DNA of 64,000 nucleotides, taken from the NCBI RefSeq assembly GCF_023078455.1, contig NZ_CP095740.1, positions 1,104,001 to 1,168,000 on the forward strand. The letters run 5' to 3'. Below are positions 34,579-43,982 of this stretch, in pieces. Within the stretch, counting starts at the first letter, position 1. Each line of letters starts with the position of its first letter. This stretch comes from Luteibacter aegosomatis (GTDB lineage: Bacteria; Pseudomonadota; Gammaproteobacteria; Xanthomonadales; Rhodanobacteraceae). Below the pieces are notes generated by a model. The model had not been told where the DNA came from. It did not search any database and saw only the letters and a list, made by a program, of their open reading frames with translations. Both the position numbers and the translations under genes were made by a program.

Positions 34579-37335
34579 TCAACCACCCAGTTTGCGAGCC
34601 TGTTCCCGCATCGCATCCGCCTGGCGCGTCCAGTCGGCGATGCGCTGGCGCTCCTGCTCGACCACCTCGGCCGGCGCATTGGCGACGAAGTTGGCGTTGC
34701 CGAGCTTGGCCTCGCACTTGCGGATCTCGCCTTCCACGCGGGCGATTTCCTTTGCCAGGCGGGCCTTCTCCGCGCCGAGGTCGATGAGACCCTCTAGCGG
34801 GATCAGCGCGCGCATGCCGCCGACCACCGCGACGGCCGCGGCGGGCTCGTCGCCCTCGATCCACGTCGGCGATTCGACACGGCCCAGGAACGCCACCTGC
34901 GCGGCGAACTTCGTGGCGCGCGCGCGATCGGACGCGTCGCCGTCGGCGAAGAACAGGGGGATGACCTTGCCGGGGGCGATGTTCATTTCCGAACGGATAC
35001 GGCGCACGCCGGTGAGCACGTCCTTGACCCATTCGATCTCGGCGGTGGCAGCCGCGTCGGCCACGATGTCGTCGGCCTCGGGGTAGGGGCGCAGCATGAT
35101 CGTGTCGCCCTCGATGCCGAGCACCGGGCGCACGTTCTGCCAGATTTCCTCGGTGACGAAGGGGATCAGGGGATGCAGCGCGCGCAGCAGGGCTTCCAGC
35201 ACGTGCACCAGCGTGTAGCGCGTGGATGCGATGGCGTCGGCGTCGTCGCCGTTGAGCGCGGGCTTGGACAGTTCGAGGAACCAGTCGCAGAACTCGTTCC
35301 AGGTGAACTCGTACAGCGCCTGGGCGACGAGGTCGAAGCGGTAGAGCGCGAGCTGCTCCTTCGCCGTGGCCAACGTGTCGCGCAGGCGGGTGAGGATCCA
35401 GCGCTCGGCCTCGGTCGACGGCGCCACCGGCGCGACGGGGCCGTCGCCTAGGTTCATCAGCACGAAGCGCGAGGCGTTCCACAGCTTGTTGACGAAGGCC
35501 TTGTAGCCGCCGCAACGCTCCAGGTCGAACTTGATGTCGCGGCCGTGCGTGGCGAGCGAGGCGAAGGTGAAACGCAGCGCGTCGGCGCCGAAGGCGGGAA
35601 TGCCCTCGGCGAATTCCTTGCGCGTGGCCTTGTCGATCTTCTCGGCCATCTTCGGCTGCATGAGGCCACGCGTGCGTTTGGCGAGGAGGTCGTCCAGCGT
35701 GATGCCGTCGATGAGGTCGAGCGGGTCGAGCACGTTGCCCTTGGACTTGGACATCTTCTGGCCGTCCTTGTCGCGGATGAGGCCCGTGACGTAGACGTCC
35801 TTGAAGGGGACTTCACCGGTGAAGTGGTCGGTCATCATGATCATCCGGGCCACCCAGAAGAAGATGATGTCGAAGCCGGTGACCAGCACGTTGGTGGGCA
35901 GGTAACGGTCGAAGCCGCGCTCGGCCTGCGCCCGCGGGTCAGGCCAGCCCAGCGTGGAGTGGCTCCACAGCGCGGACGAGAACCAGGTTTCCAGCACGTC
36001 GTCGTCGCGGCGAAGCTCGCCGGTGTCGCCCCGCGAGGCGGCGATGGCCTTGGCTTCCGCCTCGTCGTGCGCGACGACGATGCCGCCGTCGGCCGTGTAC
36101 CACGCGGGAATGCGATGGCCCCAGGTAAGCTGGCGGCTGATGCACCAGTCCTGGATGTTGCCCAGCCAGTGGCGGTAGGTGTTGATCCAGTTCTCGGGCA
36201 CGAACTTCACCTGGCCCTGCTCGACCAGCTCGAGGCCGCGGGCGGCCAGCGTGTCCATCTTCACGAACCACTGCCAGGTGAGGTAGGGCTCGATCACTTG
36301 GCCGGTGCGGTCGCCGCGCGGCACCTGGAGCTTGTGCTTCTTGGTCTCGACGAGCAGTTCCTGCGCTTCGAGGTCGGCCAGCACGGCCTTGCGCGCCACG
36401 TAACGGTCCATGCCGCGGTACTTCGCCGGCGCGGCGTCGTTGATGGCGGCGTCGTCGGTGAGGATGTTGATCAGCGGCAGGTCGTGGCGCTGGCCGATGG
36501 CGTAGTCGTTGAAATCGTGCGCCGGGGTGATCTTCACGCAGCCGGTGCCGAAGTCCTTCTCGACGTAGTCGTCGGCGATGATGGGAATCTCTCGGTCGGA
36601 CAGCGGCAGCTTGAGCATGCGGCCGACCAGGTGCGCGTAGCGCTCGTCGTCCGGGTGCACGGCAACGGCCACGTCGCCGAGCATGGTCTCGGGACGCGTG
36701 GTGGCGACGATCAGCTCGCCCGAGCCGTCGGCCAGCGGGTAGCGGATGGACCACAGCGAGCCGTCTTCCTCCTCGCTGACCACCTCGAGGTCGGAGATGG
36801 CGGTCTTCAGCACCGGATCCCAGTTGACCAGCTTCTGGCCGCGATAGATCAGGCCTTCTTCATGCAGGCGCACGAAGGTTTCGACGACGGCCTTCGAGGG
36901 GCCCTCGTCCATGGTGAACACCTCGCGGCTCCAGTCGCCGGAGACGCCCATGCGGCGCATCTGCCGGCCGATGGTGCCGCCGGATTCCTTCTTCCACTCC
37001 CACACGCGCTCGATGAAGGCGTCGCGGCCGAAGTCGGAACGCTGCTTGCCCTCGGCGTTGAGCTGCCGGGTGACGACCATTTCGGTGGCGATGCCGGCGT
37101 GATCGGTGCCCAGTTGCCACAGGGTGTCGAAGCCGCGCATGCGGTGGTAGCGCACCAGGGTGTCCATGATGGTGTGCTGGAACGCGTGGCCCATGTGCAG
37201 CGTGCCCGTCACGTTGGGCGGCGGCAGCATGATCGTATAGGGCGTGCCCTTGCCCGACGGCTTGAAATAGCCGTTGGCTTCCCAGTGGGCATACCACTTC
37301 GACTCGATCTGGCTGGGCTCGAAACTCTTGTCCAT
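34579..37335 (-). CDS. valS: Valyl-tRNA synthetase
   Basis: Class I aminoacyl-tRNA synthetase of 918 residues that charges tRNA-Val and edits mischarged threonine. HMGH at residues 47-50 and KMSKS near residue 527 form the ATP site. The editing domain lies between about 190 and 340, with [21 protein letters not shown]-terminal coiled-coil tRNA-binding arm ([20 protein letters not shown]) ends the protein. TACAAT on the minus strand at 37395-37400 may be its -10 box. It is divergent from the helicase gene. Confidence 0.96.
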   Translation of the reverse strand: MDKSFEPSQIESKWYAHWEANGYFKPSGKGTPYTIMLPPPNVTGTLHMGHAFQHTIMDTLVRYHRMRGFDTLWQLGTDHAGIATEMVVTRQLNAEGKQRSDFGRDAFIERVWEWKKESGGTIGRQMRRMGVSGDWSREVFTMDEGPSKAVVETFVRLHEEGLIYRGQKLVNWDPVLKTAISDLEVVSEEEDGSLWSIRYPLADGSGELIVATTRPETMLGDVAVAVHPDDERYAHLVGRMLKLPLSDREIPIIADDYVEKDFGTGCVKITPAHDFNDYAIGQRHDLPLINILTDDAAINDAAPAKYRGMDRYVARKAVLADLEAQELLVETKKHKLQVPRGDRTGQVIEPYLTWQWFVKMDTLAARGLELVEQGQVKFVPENWINTYRHWLGNIQDWCISRQLTWGHRIPAWYTADGGIVVAHDEAEAKAIAASRGDTGELRRDDDVLETWFSSALWSHSTLGWPDPRAQAERGFDRYLPTNVLVTGFDIIFFWVARMIMMTDHFTGEVPFKDVYVTGLIRDKDGQKMSKSKGNVLDPLDLIDGITLDDLLAKRTRGLMQPKMAEKIDKATRKEFAEGIPAFGADALRFTFASLATHGRDIKFDLERCGGYKAFVNKLWNASRFVLMNLGDGPVAPVAPSTEAERWILTRLRDTLATAKEQLALYRFDLVAQALYEFTWNEFCDWFLELSKPALNGDDADAIASTRYTLVHVLEALLRALHPLIPFVTEEIWQNVRPVLGIEGDTIMLRPYPEADDIVADAAATAEIEWVKDVLTGVRRIRSEMNIAPGKVIPLFFADGDASDRARATKFAAQVAFLGRVESPTWIEGDEPAAAVAVVGGMRALIPLEGLIDLGAEKARLAKEIARVEGEIRKCEAKLGNANFVANAPAEVVEQERQRIADWTRQADAMREQARKLGG

Positions 37336-37415
37336 GCGGGGATTCTCGGCGCGGGACCCTTCAAGGTCGCGGATGGGCAGGCGAAAAGGGGGTCATTGTA
37401 GGCGATACTGGGCGG

Positions 37416-39341
37416 ATGACTGAACACGAAGTGGCCGCGATCCTCGGCGCGGACGGTCCGTTCGCCAGCGAAGTACCGGGTTTCGCGCCACGCGAGGCCC
37501 AGCAGCGCATGGCCGTCGCGGTGGCCGAGGCGATCGACGAGCGCGACCTGCTCATCGCCGAAGCCGGCACGGGCACCGGCAAGACCTTCGCCTACCTCGT
37601 TCCCGCCTTGATGTCGGGGCGCAAGGTCATCGTTTCCACCGGTACCAAGGCCCTGCAGGACCAGTTGTTCTTCCGCGACCTGCCGCGGGTGCGCTCGGTG
37701 CTGGGCAGCCGCGCGAAGGTGAGCCTGCTCAAGGGCCGGGCCAACTACCTCTGCCTGCATCGCCTCGACCAGGCCGTGCGCGAGGGCAACCCCGATCGCC
37801 GCGTGGCCGGGCAGCTTTCCGCTATCCGCCGGTGGGCCACGCGCACGCGCCGCGGCGACCGCTCGGAAATGGCCGAGATCCCCGAGGATTCACCGCTGTG
37901 GCCGCGGGTCACTTCCACGCCGGAAAACTGCCTCGGCGTGGAATGCCCCTTCTTCGACGACTGCCACGTGGTGAAGGCGCGGCGCGAGGCGATGGAATCG
38001 GACGTGGTCGTGGTCAACCACCACCTGCTCATGGCCGACCTGGCGCTGAAGCAGGAAGGCTTCGGCGAGATACTGCCCGGCGCTGATGCCTTCATTCTCG
38101 ACGAGGCCCACCAGATTCCCGAGCTGGCCGGCCAGTTCTTTTCGCAGAGCGTGAGCGCACGCCAACTCACCGACCTGGGCCAGGACGCGCTGGCCGAAGC
38201 GCAGGGCGTCACCGGCGCGCTCAGCCAGTTGCTCGAACCCGTCGAAACGTTGAACGACCTGGTCAAGCGCCTGCGCCTGGCGATGGCCTCGCTGCCCGAG
38301 CGCGGTCCGTTCGGCGCGCTGGATCGCGACGGAGGCGCCCACGAGGGCCTCACCGCGTTGCGCGACGTGATGGCCGCGCTCGCCCACCTGCTGTCCGGCC
38401 TGGGCGAACGCTCGCGTGGCCTTGCCAACGTGTACGAGCGGGCGCAGATGCTGAGCCTGCGGCTGGATCGCATCGCCGAGGAGCACTCGGCCAGCGACGT
38501 GCGCTGGTACGAGGTGTCGCCGCGCGGTTTTTCGCTGCATGCCACGCCGTTGGACCTCGCCTCGCCGCTGCGGGCGATGCGTCTGTCCACCCAGGCGGCG
38601 TGGATCCACACCTCGGCGACGTTGTCGATCGCGGGGGATTTCGGTCACTTCGCGCGCCAGCTCGGCATCGACGACCCGCGCACGCTGCATGTGGAAAGCC
38701 CGTTCGATTACCCACGCCAGGCACTGGCCTACTTACCGAAGGATCTTCCCGATCCCTCCGCCCGAGACTACACCGACAAGGTGATCGCCGCCGTGCGGCC
38801 GGTGCTCGACGCGTCGGACGGTCGTGCGTTCCTGCTGTTCACGTCCCATCGCGCGCTGCGTCGCGCGGCGGAACTGATGGAGGGCCGTGTACCCTGGCCA
38901 TTGTTCGTGCAGGGCACGGCACCGCGCCATCGCCTGCTGGAAGACTTCCGCGCCAGTGGCAACGGCGTGCTGCTGGGCGCGGCGAGCTTCTGGGAAGGCG
39001 TGGACGTGGCGGGCGACGCGCTCGGCGTGGTGGTGATCGACAAGCTGCCTTTCGCCATGCCCGACGATCCCGTGTTGCAGGCGCGACTGGAAGCCCTGGA
39101 GGAAGCCGGCATCAATCCCTTCATGGGCTGGCAGGTGCCTACCGCCGTGATCGCGTTGAAGCAGGGCGCGGGGCGGCTCATTCGGGACGTGCACGACCGT
39201 GGCGTGCTGGTGCTGTGCGATCCGCGCCTGTCGAGCAAGGGCTACGGTCGGCTGTTTCTCGCGAGCCTGCCGCCCATGCCACGCACGCGTGAATTGACTG
39301 ACGCGGTGGCGTTTCTCTCCCGACCGGCCGACGGCGCCTGA
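37416..39341 (+). CDS. yoaA: DinG/YoaA-family iron-sulfur DNA helicase
   Basis: Superfamily 2 helicase of 641 residues, XPD-like. Walker A is EAGTGTGKT (residues 49-57) and the DEAH box is 229-232. Four cysteines at 113, 172, 177 and 183 are spaced as in the 4Fe-4S domain of DinG and XPD. The C-terminal helicase half includes LLGAASFWEGVDVAG and QGAGRLIRD. In E. coli YoaA works with the HolC protein in repair at stalled forks, and holC lies 4 kb away. The length fits YoaA better than DinG. Confidence 0.9.
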   Translation: MTEHEVAAILGADGPFASEVPGFAPREAQQRMAVAVAEAIDERDLLIAEAGTGTGKTFAYLVPALMSGRKVIVSTGTKALQDQLFFRDLPRVRSVLGSRAKVSLLKGRANYLCLHRLDQAVREGNPDRRVAGQLSAIRRWATRTRRGDRSEMAEIPEDSPLWPRVTSTPENCLGVECPFFDDCHVVKARREAMESDVVVVNHHLLMADLALKQEGFGEILPGADAFILDEAHQIPELAGQFFSQSVSARQLTDLGQDALAEAQGVTGALSQLLEPVETLNDLVKRLRLAMASLPERGPFGALDRDGGAHEGLTALRDVMAALAHLLSGLGERSRGLANVYERAQMLSLRLDRIAEEHSASDVRWYEVSPRGFSLHATPLDLASPLRAMRLSTQAAWIHTSATLSIAGDFGHFARQLGIDDPRTLHVESPFDYPRQALAYLPKDLPDPSARDYTDKVIAAVRPVLDASDGRAFLLFTSHRALRRAAELMEGRVPWPLFVQGTAPRHRLLEDFRASGNGVLLGAASFWEGVDVAGDALGVVVIDKLPFAMPDDPVLQARLEALEEAGINPFMGWQVPTAVIALKQGAGRLIRDVHDRGVLVLCDPRLSSKGYGRLFLASLPPMPRTRELTDAVAFLSRPADGA

Positions 39342-39345
39342 AGCG

Positions 39346-39723
39346 TCAAGCCTCGTTCGCGTAGTACACGAGCACCGTGGCGCCCTCCGGCCCCGCGTGG
39401 CCGCGTCGCACCACCTCCGGGTGGTCGGCGAGCGCGTCGCCGGGACACACCGGCCGCCGCCGGCCCGCGGCGACAGGTAGGCGCAGGTCGCCTTTCACCA
39501 CGTAGCCGCCCATGGGCGGCGAGCCGTTTCGCCATGGCAGGCCCGCGCCCGGGCCGATGGAAATGCGCAGCAGGCGCATGCGGCTTCCGTCGCCGAGCAG
39601 CGCGGCATGGGAGGGCGCCCCGGTGTTCACCGTCGCGCGATCGGCATGCGGCGAAGGTTGCGCCATCGCGATGACGGCCCCGACGAGCAGTGTGGCGGGC
39701 AGGGCAAGACGGACGGGGGGCAT
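39346..39723 (-). CDS. Small exported cupin-like protein
   Basis: A 125-residue protein with a signal peptide (MPPVRLALPATLLVGAVIAM, cleavage likely after AMAQ). The mature part has a single cupin-like barrel pattern (ISIGPGAGLPWRNGSPPMGGYVVKGDLRL) but only scattered histidines, so a metal site is not obvious. The ATG at 39723 is preceded by AAGGAG at good spacing. Function unknown. It converges on the helicase and is divergent from creD. Confidence 0.72.
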   Translation of the reverse strand: MPPVRLALPATLLVGAVIAMAQPSPHADRATVNTGAPSHAALLGDGSRMRLLRISIGPGAGLPWRNGSPPMGGYVVKGDLRLPVAAGRRRPVCPGDALADHPEVVRRGHAGPEGATVLVYYANEA

Positions 39724-39926
39724 GGCGGCTCCTTGCGATGACTTGGGTGCGATCCTGCGTGGCGAACGGCGCGTGCGTCTTGAGAACACTCTCATTCGTG
39801 ACGGCGAATTTTCGTAAGCCGCCGCGTTCCGCCTCACGGCGCCCCGGGATTGCCACGGGCCTGGCCGGGACGGGTCCGACATGGCGCACACCATCGGCGC
39901 CACGACCCTACGAAGGATATCGCCCG

Positions 39927-41264
39927 ATGCCGCGCTGGATGCAATCGATGACCGCCAAGGTGCTTGGCATAGCCCTGCTTGCCCTGCTCATGATGATTCC
40001 GCTGTCGCAATCCGACGGCCTGGTGCGCGAGCGGCAGGCCATGCGCGATACGGCCGCCGTACGCGTGGCGGACGGATGGGGTGGCCCGCAGACGCTCGGC
40101 GGACTGGTGCTCGGCGTGCCCACGCGCGACGAGGTGCGCGATCGCGACGGCAAGCTCGTCGGCATGCGCGACTCCACCGCCATCGTGCTCGCCGACGAAC
40201 TGGTGACCGTGGCCGACCTCGCCGTCGGCGAACGCCGTTTCGGCATGTATTCGGTGCCGGTCTATACCGGCGAGGTGACGATCCATGGACGCATCCTGCC
40301 CGCCGACGTGCGCCGGTTCGCCGACGCGTCGACCGCCCGTTGGGATCCCGCCAAGGCCGAGTTGCGCCTCCTGGTCGCCGATACGCGCGGCCTGCAGGGC
40401 ATCACCACGCTGACGGTGGACGGGCGCACGGCGACGCTGGCGTCGTCCACGGCGCGCATGGGGCCTTACACGGTGCTAGCCACGCCCTTGCCGATCGATC
40501 CGTCGCGCGATGTGCCGGTGGACGTGGCGATCACGTTGCGCATCGCCGGCACGGAGTCGTTCTCGGTGTTGCCGCTGGCGCGCTCGAACGACGTGCGCAT
40601 CCGTTCCCCTTGGGCGGATCCGAGTTTCACCGGCGCGCTGCTGCCCGCCAGGCGCAGCGTGACGGCGAAGGGCTTCGATGCGGCCTGGCAGGTGCTCGAC
40701 CTCAACCGGGCCTATGGACAGCAATGGGATGCGGCGGACGGCGACGTCGCCCGACGGCTCGAACCTTCCGCGTTCGGCGTGAAGCTCTACCAGCCCGGCG
40801 GCGTGTACCAGCAGAACGATCGGGCCGGGAAGTACGCCCTGTTGTTCATCGCGCTCACCTTCGTGGCGTTCTTCCTGTTCGAAGTGCTGAAGGGCTTGCG
40901 CCTGCATCCGGTGCAATACCTGCTGATCGGCGCGGCGATGACCAGCTTCTACGTGTTGTTGCTGGCCCTGTCCGAGCAGATCGGCTTCGGGCCGGCCTAT
41001 GCGGTGGCGGCCGCCACGGTGGTGCTGATCGTGGGCGGCTATGCGATGGCCGTGCTGCGCGCCAGGAGCGCGGGATGTGTGCTGGGCGGCGTTCTGGCCC
41101 TGGTTTACGCGATACTCTACGGCCTGATCGGCGCGGAGCAGTACGCGCTGCTCATCGGTTCGGTGGTGCTGGTCGCGGTCGTCGCGCTGCTCATGTACCT
41201 CACCCGCCGCATCGATTGGTACGCCCATGGCGTGCCTTCCCTCACGAAGCCGGACACGCCATGA
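39927..41264 (+). CDS. creD: Inner membrane protein CreD
   Basis: Envelope-integrity protein of 445 residues, close to the 450 of E. coli CreD. A first helix at about residues 11-28 is followed by a large periplasmic domain (30-305) and a cluster of five or six helices at the C-terminus, beginning near YALLFIALTFVAFFLFEVLKG. It is normally controlled by the CreBC two-component system; no creB or creC lies in this window. The start follows AAGGA by nine bases. It overlaps tsaB as ATGA, so the two are co-translated. Confidence 0.92.
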   Translation: MPRWMQSMTAKVLGIALLALLMMIPLSQSDGLVRERQAMRDTAAVRVADGWGGPQTLGGLVLGVPTRDEVRDRDGKLVGMRDSTAIVLADELVTVADLAVGERRFGMYSVPVYTGEVTIHGRILPADVRRFADASTARWDPAKAELRLLVADTRGLQGITTLTVDGRTATLASSTARMGPYTVLATPLPIDPSRDVPVDVAITLRIAGTESFSVLPLARSNDVRIRSPWADPSFTGALLPARRSVTAKGFDAAWQVLDLNRAYGQQWDAADGDVARRLEPSAFGVKLYQPGGVYQQNDRAGKYALLFIALTFVAFFLFEVLKGLRLHPVQYLLIGAAMTSFYVLLLALSEQIGFGPAYAVAAATVVLIVGGYAMAVLRARSAGCVLGGVLALVYAILYGLIGAEQYALLIGSVVLVAVVALLMYLTRRIDWYAHGVPSLTKPDTP

Positions 41265-41950
41265 ACTTCCTCGCCATCGAAACCTCCACGGAAGCCTGCT
41301 CGGTCGCCCTCGTCCACGGCGACGAAGTGATCGAGCGCAGCGAGATCGCCCCGCGCCGGCACGCCGAACTGGTGTTGCCGATGGCGGACGAGCTCCTCGC
41401 CGAGGCGGGCCTGAAGCGAGAGGCGCTCGACGGCATCGCCGTGGGACGCGGTCCCGGCGCGTTCACAGGGGTGCGGCTCGGCGTGTCGCTGGCCCAGGGC
41501 ATGGCGATGGCGCTCGACGTGCCGGTGGTCACCGTGTCGTCGCTGGAGGCCCTGGCGCTGGAAGCACCGGAGGACGACGGGGTCATCCTTTCGGTGATCG
41601 ACGCGCGCATGGGCGAGATCTACGTGGCCGCGTGGAAGCGCGAGGACGACGGCAGCGTGTCGCTGATCGATCGCGAGCGGGTGGATACGGCGGCGGCGCT
41701 GCTGCTTCCGGAGGCATCCGCATGGCATGTGGTCGGCACCGGTTGGGGCACTTACGAGGCGGTGCTGCGTGAGCGCATCCCCGGCACGATCCGCTCGGCC
41801 GACGGGTTGCGTTATCCGCAGGCCAGGCACGTGGCGGAGATCGCGGCGAAGCGTTTTCGCGAGGGCGCGGCGGTGGCGCCGGAGCTGGCATTGCCGGTGT
41901 ACCTGCGCGACAAGGTCGCGCTCACCCTCGTGGAACAAGGCAAGGCCTGA
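41261..41950 (+). CDS. tsaB: tRNA threonylcarbamoyladenosine protein TsaB
   Basis: A 229-residue actin/ASKHA-fold protein that forms the TsaD-TsaB-TsaE complex for making the t6A modification in tRNAs reading ANN codons. Family features are LAIETSTEACSVAL, the RRHAELVLPM segment and GRGPGAFTGVRLGVSLAQG. Overlap with creD (ATGA) is unusual company for a core translation gene. A dispersed repeat begins on the base after its stop. Confidence 0.94.
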   Translation: MNFLAIETSTEACSVALVHGDEVIERSEIAPRRHAELVLPMADELLAEAGLKREALDGIAVGRGPGAFTGVRLGVSLAQGMAMALDVPVVTVSSLEALALEAPEDDGVILSVIDARMGEIYVAAWKREDDGSVSLIDRERVDTAAALLLPEASAWHVVGTGWGTYEAVLRERIPGTIRSADGLRYPQARHVAEIAAKRFREGAAVAPELALPVYLRDKVALTLVEQGKA

Positions 41951-42025
41951 ATCGCGGACAGGGTCCGCTCCCACCCTTCGGTAGGAATACTGCTACCGGA
42001 GGGCGGGGGCGGCCCTGTCCGCGAT
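41951..42025. repeat. Dispersed 76-bp inverted repeat, copy 3
   Basis: Outer arm GCGGACAGGGTCCGC on the left and a slightly decayed GCGGCCCTGTCCGC on the right; inner arms CCCACCCTTCGGTAG / CTACCGGAGGGCGGG. It starts immediately after the tsaB stop and ends three bases before the convergent aminotransferase stop, filling the whole gap. Confidence 0.85.
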
Positions 42026-42028
42026 CAT

Positions 42029-43240
42029 TCAGCGCGACACCATCACCGCCTCGATCACCGCGCACACATGCTCGAACGACGCATCGTCGAGCCACGGACT
42101 GTTGCTGATCGTCAACGTGCGCGCGGCGAAATCATGCGCGTTGGGCACGTCGTCGGCACCTTCCATCGGGCCGAGATAGTCGTAATCCGGTAACGCATGG
42201 ATGAACATCCGCGCCACGCCGTGGCGAGATCCCCATAGCCGTTCGAGCACGGCATTGCGCGAGAACTCGTCGGGCAGGCGAAGCATCAGGTAGGGCCATG
42301 TGCCACCGTCGTCGCTGAACACGTGCACGCCCGGAATGCCCGCCAGCCGCGGCAGGCGCAGGCGGGCCTGGGCCGTAGTGGCCTCGATGAAGGGCGTCAG
42401 CCGCGGAAACGCGCGCGCTCCCACCGCACGCCGCCAGCGGCCGACGCGATGCAACGCAAAGTCGGGATGGAAGTGCTCGCCCGCGGCACCGAGAAGGTCG
42501 CCGTCGCGCAAGGCCTTTCGCACGGCGTTTCCGTAGGCCCAGCCCATGCCCGAAGGACGATACAGCGCCGCGTATCCGGCCAGCTCCAGGCAGCGGCGCA
42601 GCTCCCAGCCGCCATGCCAGCGGGCGATGCGACGCGACGTGTGGCGGAACCGAGTCCGCCAGGCCTCGTCCTGCGCCACGAGCAGGCCGCCCTCGAAGAT
42701 CGACAGGCCCTTGCCCGCCGCCAGGCTGAAGAATCCGACGTCGCCATGCGTGCCGGCGGGGCGTCCGTCCCGTCGCGCTCCCAGCGCCTGCGCGGCATCC
42801 TCGACGGTAAGCGCGCCCACCGAGTGCGCGATGGCGTTGGCGCTCGCCACGTCGGCCACGCGTCCGCCCAGATGGGTGGGCACCACCGCGAGCGTGCGTT
42901 CACCGCATGCCTCGACGAGGCAGGCGGGATCCATGTCGAAATGACCCGGAAGCAGGTCGACCAGCCTCGGCACCAGCCCGGCGCGACGCACGGCGAGCGG
43001 CACGAGCGGGCAGGTGAAGGCCGGGATGGCCACTTCGTTGCGCGAGGGTTCGTGTTCGGCCAACGCGGTGAGGGCGACGGTGAGTGCCGCCGTGCCGGAA
43101 CACTCCAGTTGCACCTCGTCCACGCCGAGGAAACACGCGGCCTGCGCGGTCAGCGGTGCGTTGACGTCACCGGCGAGATCGCTCGCCGCCAGCGGCAGGC
43201 CCGCGGTGGGCGGCGCCTCGCGTTCAGGCCGTAACCGCAT
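42029..43240 (-). CDS. DegT/DnrJ/EryC1-family PLP aminotransferase
   Basis: Sugar-type aminotransferase of 403 residues. The substrate-binding ECSGTAALTVAL, PAFTCPLVPLAVRRAG and VPTHLGGRVADV segments match the family. VEDAAQALG (E147, D148) and the PLP lysine K177 in FFSLAAGKGLS are in place, so it should be active on a nucleotide- or lipid-linked keto-sugar. The start at ATG 43240 overlaps the preceding transporter gene by 17 bases; an ATG six codons upstream is possible. It is the last gene of a four-gene operon with two half transporters and a hydrolase. No sugar-nucleotide epimerase or glycosyltransferase is adjacent. Confidence 0.88.
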   Translation of the reverse strand: MRLRPEREAPPTAGLPLAASDLAGDVNAPLTAQAACFLGVDEVQLECSGTAALTVALTALAEHEPSRNEVAIPAFTCPLVPLAVRRAGLVPRLVDLLPGHFDMDPACLVEACGERTLAVVPTHLGGRVADVASANAIAHSVGALTVEDAAQALGARRDGRPAGTHGDVGFFSLAAGKGLSIFEGGLLVAQDEAWRTRFRHTSRRIARWHGGWELRRCLELAGYAALYRPSGMGWAYGNAVRKALRDGDLLGAAGEHFHPDFALHRVGRWRRAVGARAFPRLTPFIEATTAQARLRLPRLAGIPGVHVFSDDGGTWPYLMLRLPDEFSRNAVLERLWGSRHGVARMFIHALPDYDYLGPMEGADDVPNAHDFAARTLTISNSPWLDDASFEHVCAVIEAVMVSR

Positions 43241-43622
43241 CGGCGGCCGCCTCGTCACCGCTTTCGGCGAAGGCCAGGCAGACGATGCCCGCGACGATCG
43301 CCAGTGCGCCCAGGATCTGCGTGGGCGTGACCGGTTCGGCGAACACCCACCAGGAAAGCAGCATCACGCTCACCACTTCGAGGTGCGACGCGGCGAAGGC
43401 GGGACCGATGGGTGCATGCTTGAGCAGGCTCATCCAGGTGACGAAGGCGCCGATGTAACCGGCCACCGCGCCGTAGATCCAGGGATGCGAGAACACGCGC
43501 GTGAGCCATGCCGTGCTCATCTCCACGGGCAAGGCATGGTTGCCCGCCATCTTGAAGCACACGAGGTTCAGGGTGTCGAAGGCCAGCAGCAGGGCGAAGC
43601 CCAACAGGTAGAACCGCTTCAT
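43224..43622 (-). CDS. SMR/EamA-type half transporter, second
   Basis: Four-helix membrane protein of 132 residues with the EamA/SMR pattern (GPAFAASHLEVVSVMLLSWW, then ILGALAIVAGIVCLAFAE). The size matches single-domain proteins such as ArnE, ArnF and EmrE, which work as dimers. It follows a similar gene by ATGA overlap, suggesting a heterodimer. ArnE/ArnF flip a lipid-linked aminosugar, and a DegT aminotransferase is encoded immediately downstream. The parallel is suggestive but unproven. Confidence 0.82.
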   Translation of the reverse strand: MKRFYLLGFALLLAFDTLNLVCFKMAGNHALPVEMSTAWLTRVFSHPWIYGAVAGYIGAFVTWMSLLKHAPIGPAFAASHLEVVSVMLLSWWVFAEPVTPTQILGALAIVAGIVCLAFAESGDEAAADAVTA

Positions 43623-43978
43623 GCGCCGGCTCCCACCACCGCCACGCCGATCGCGACCAGCACGATGCCGGTGACGCGCAAGGGACTCAGGCGTTCGTGG
43701 AACAGGAAACGGCCGGCGATCATGATGGCGATGATGTTGATCGACCCCAGCAGCACGCCCTCGGAGAGCGGCACCAGCGAGAGGAAGGCGATCCACACGA
43801 GGAACTCGGCCACGTAGCTGCCGATGCCCACCCAGATCCACGGCCGCGCGAACATGTATTTCCAGCGGGCGAGGCCGTCGCCCGCGCGGTCGTCGCCGGC
43901 GGCCGCCTTGAACGCGAGCTGGCCGCCGGTATCGAGCACGACGTTGGCGATCCACAGCGCCAGCGTAAGACCGTTCAT
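43619..43978 (-). CDS. SMR/EamA-type half transporter, first
   Basis: Four-helix protein of 119 residues. Helix 1 reads LTLALWIANVVLDTGGQLAFK, and helix 3 includes EFLVWIAFLSLVPLSEGVLL. It resembles ArnE-type and small multidrug resistance proteins. The ATG at 43978 follows the hydrolase stop by four bases; an ATG eleven codons upstream would overlap that gene. It is coupled to the second half transporter by ATGA. Confidence 0.8.
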   Translation of the reverse strand: MNGLTLALWIANVVLDTGGQLAFKAAAGDDRAGDGLARWKYMFARPWIWVGIGSYVAEFLVWIAFLSLVPLSEGVLLGSINIIAIMIAGRFLFHERLSPLRVTGIVLVAIGVAVVGAGA

Positions 43979-43982
43979 GCGT

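Noticed and set aside
35545..37401. 618-codon plus-strand frame over valS
   Set aside because: Antisense to a full-length valyl-tRNA synthetase with HMGH and KMSKS motifs.
37404..37409. GATACT as a -10 box for a leaderless helicase transcript
   Set aside because: No -35 box 15-19 bp upstream, and the match is weak.
39800..39926. Cre-tag-like motif before creD (TTCGT repeated)
   Set aside because: The TTCAC-N6-TTCAC pattern is not met in sequence or spacing.
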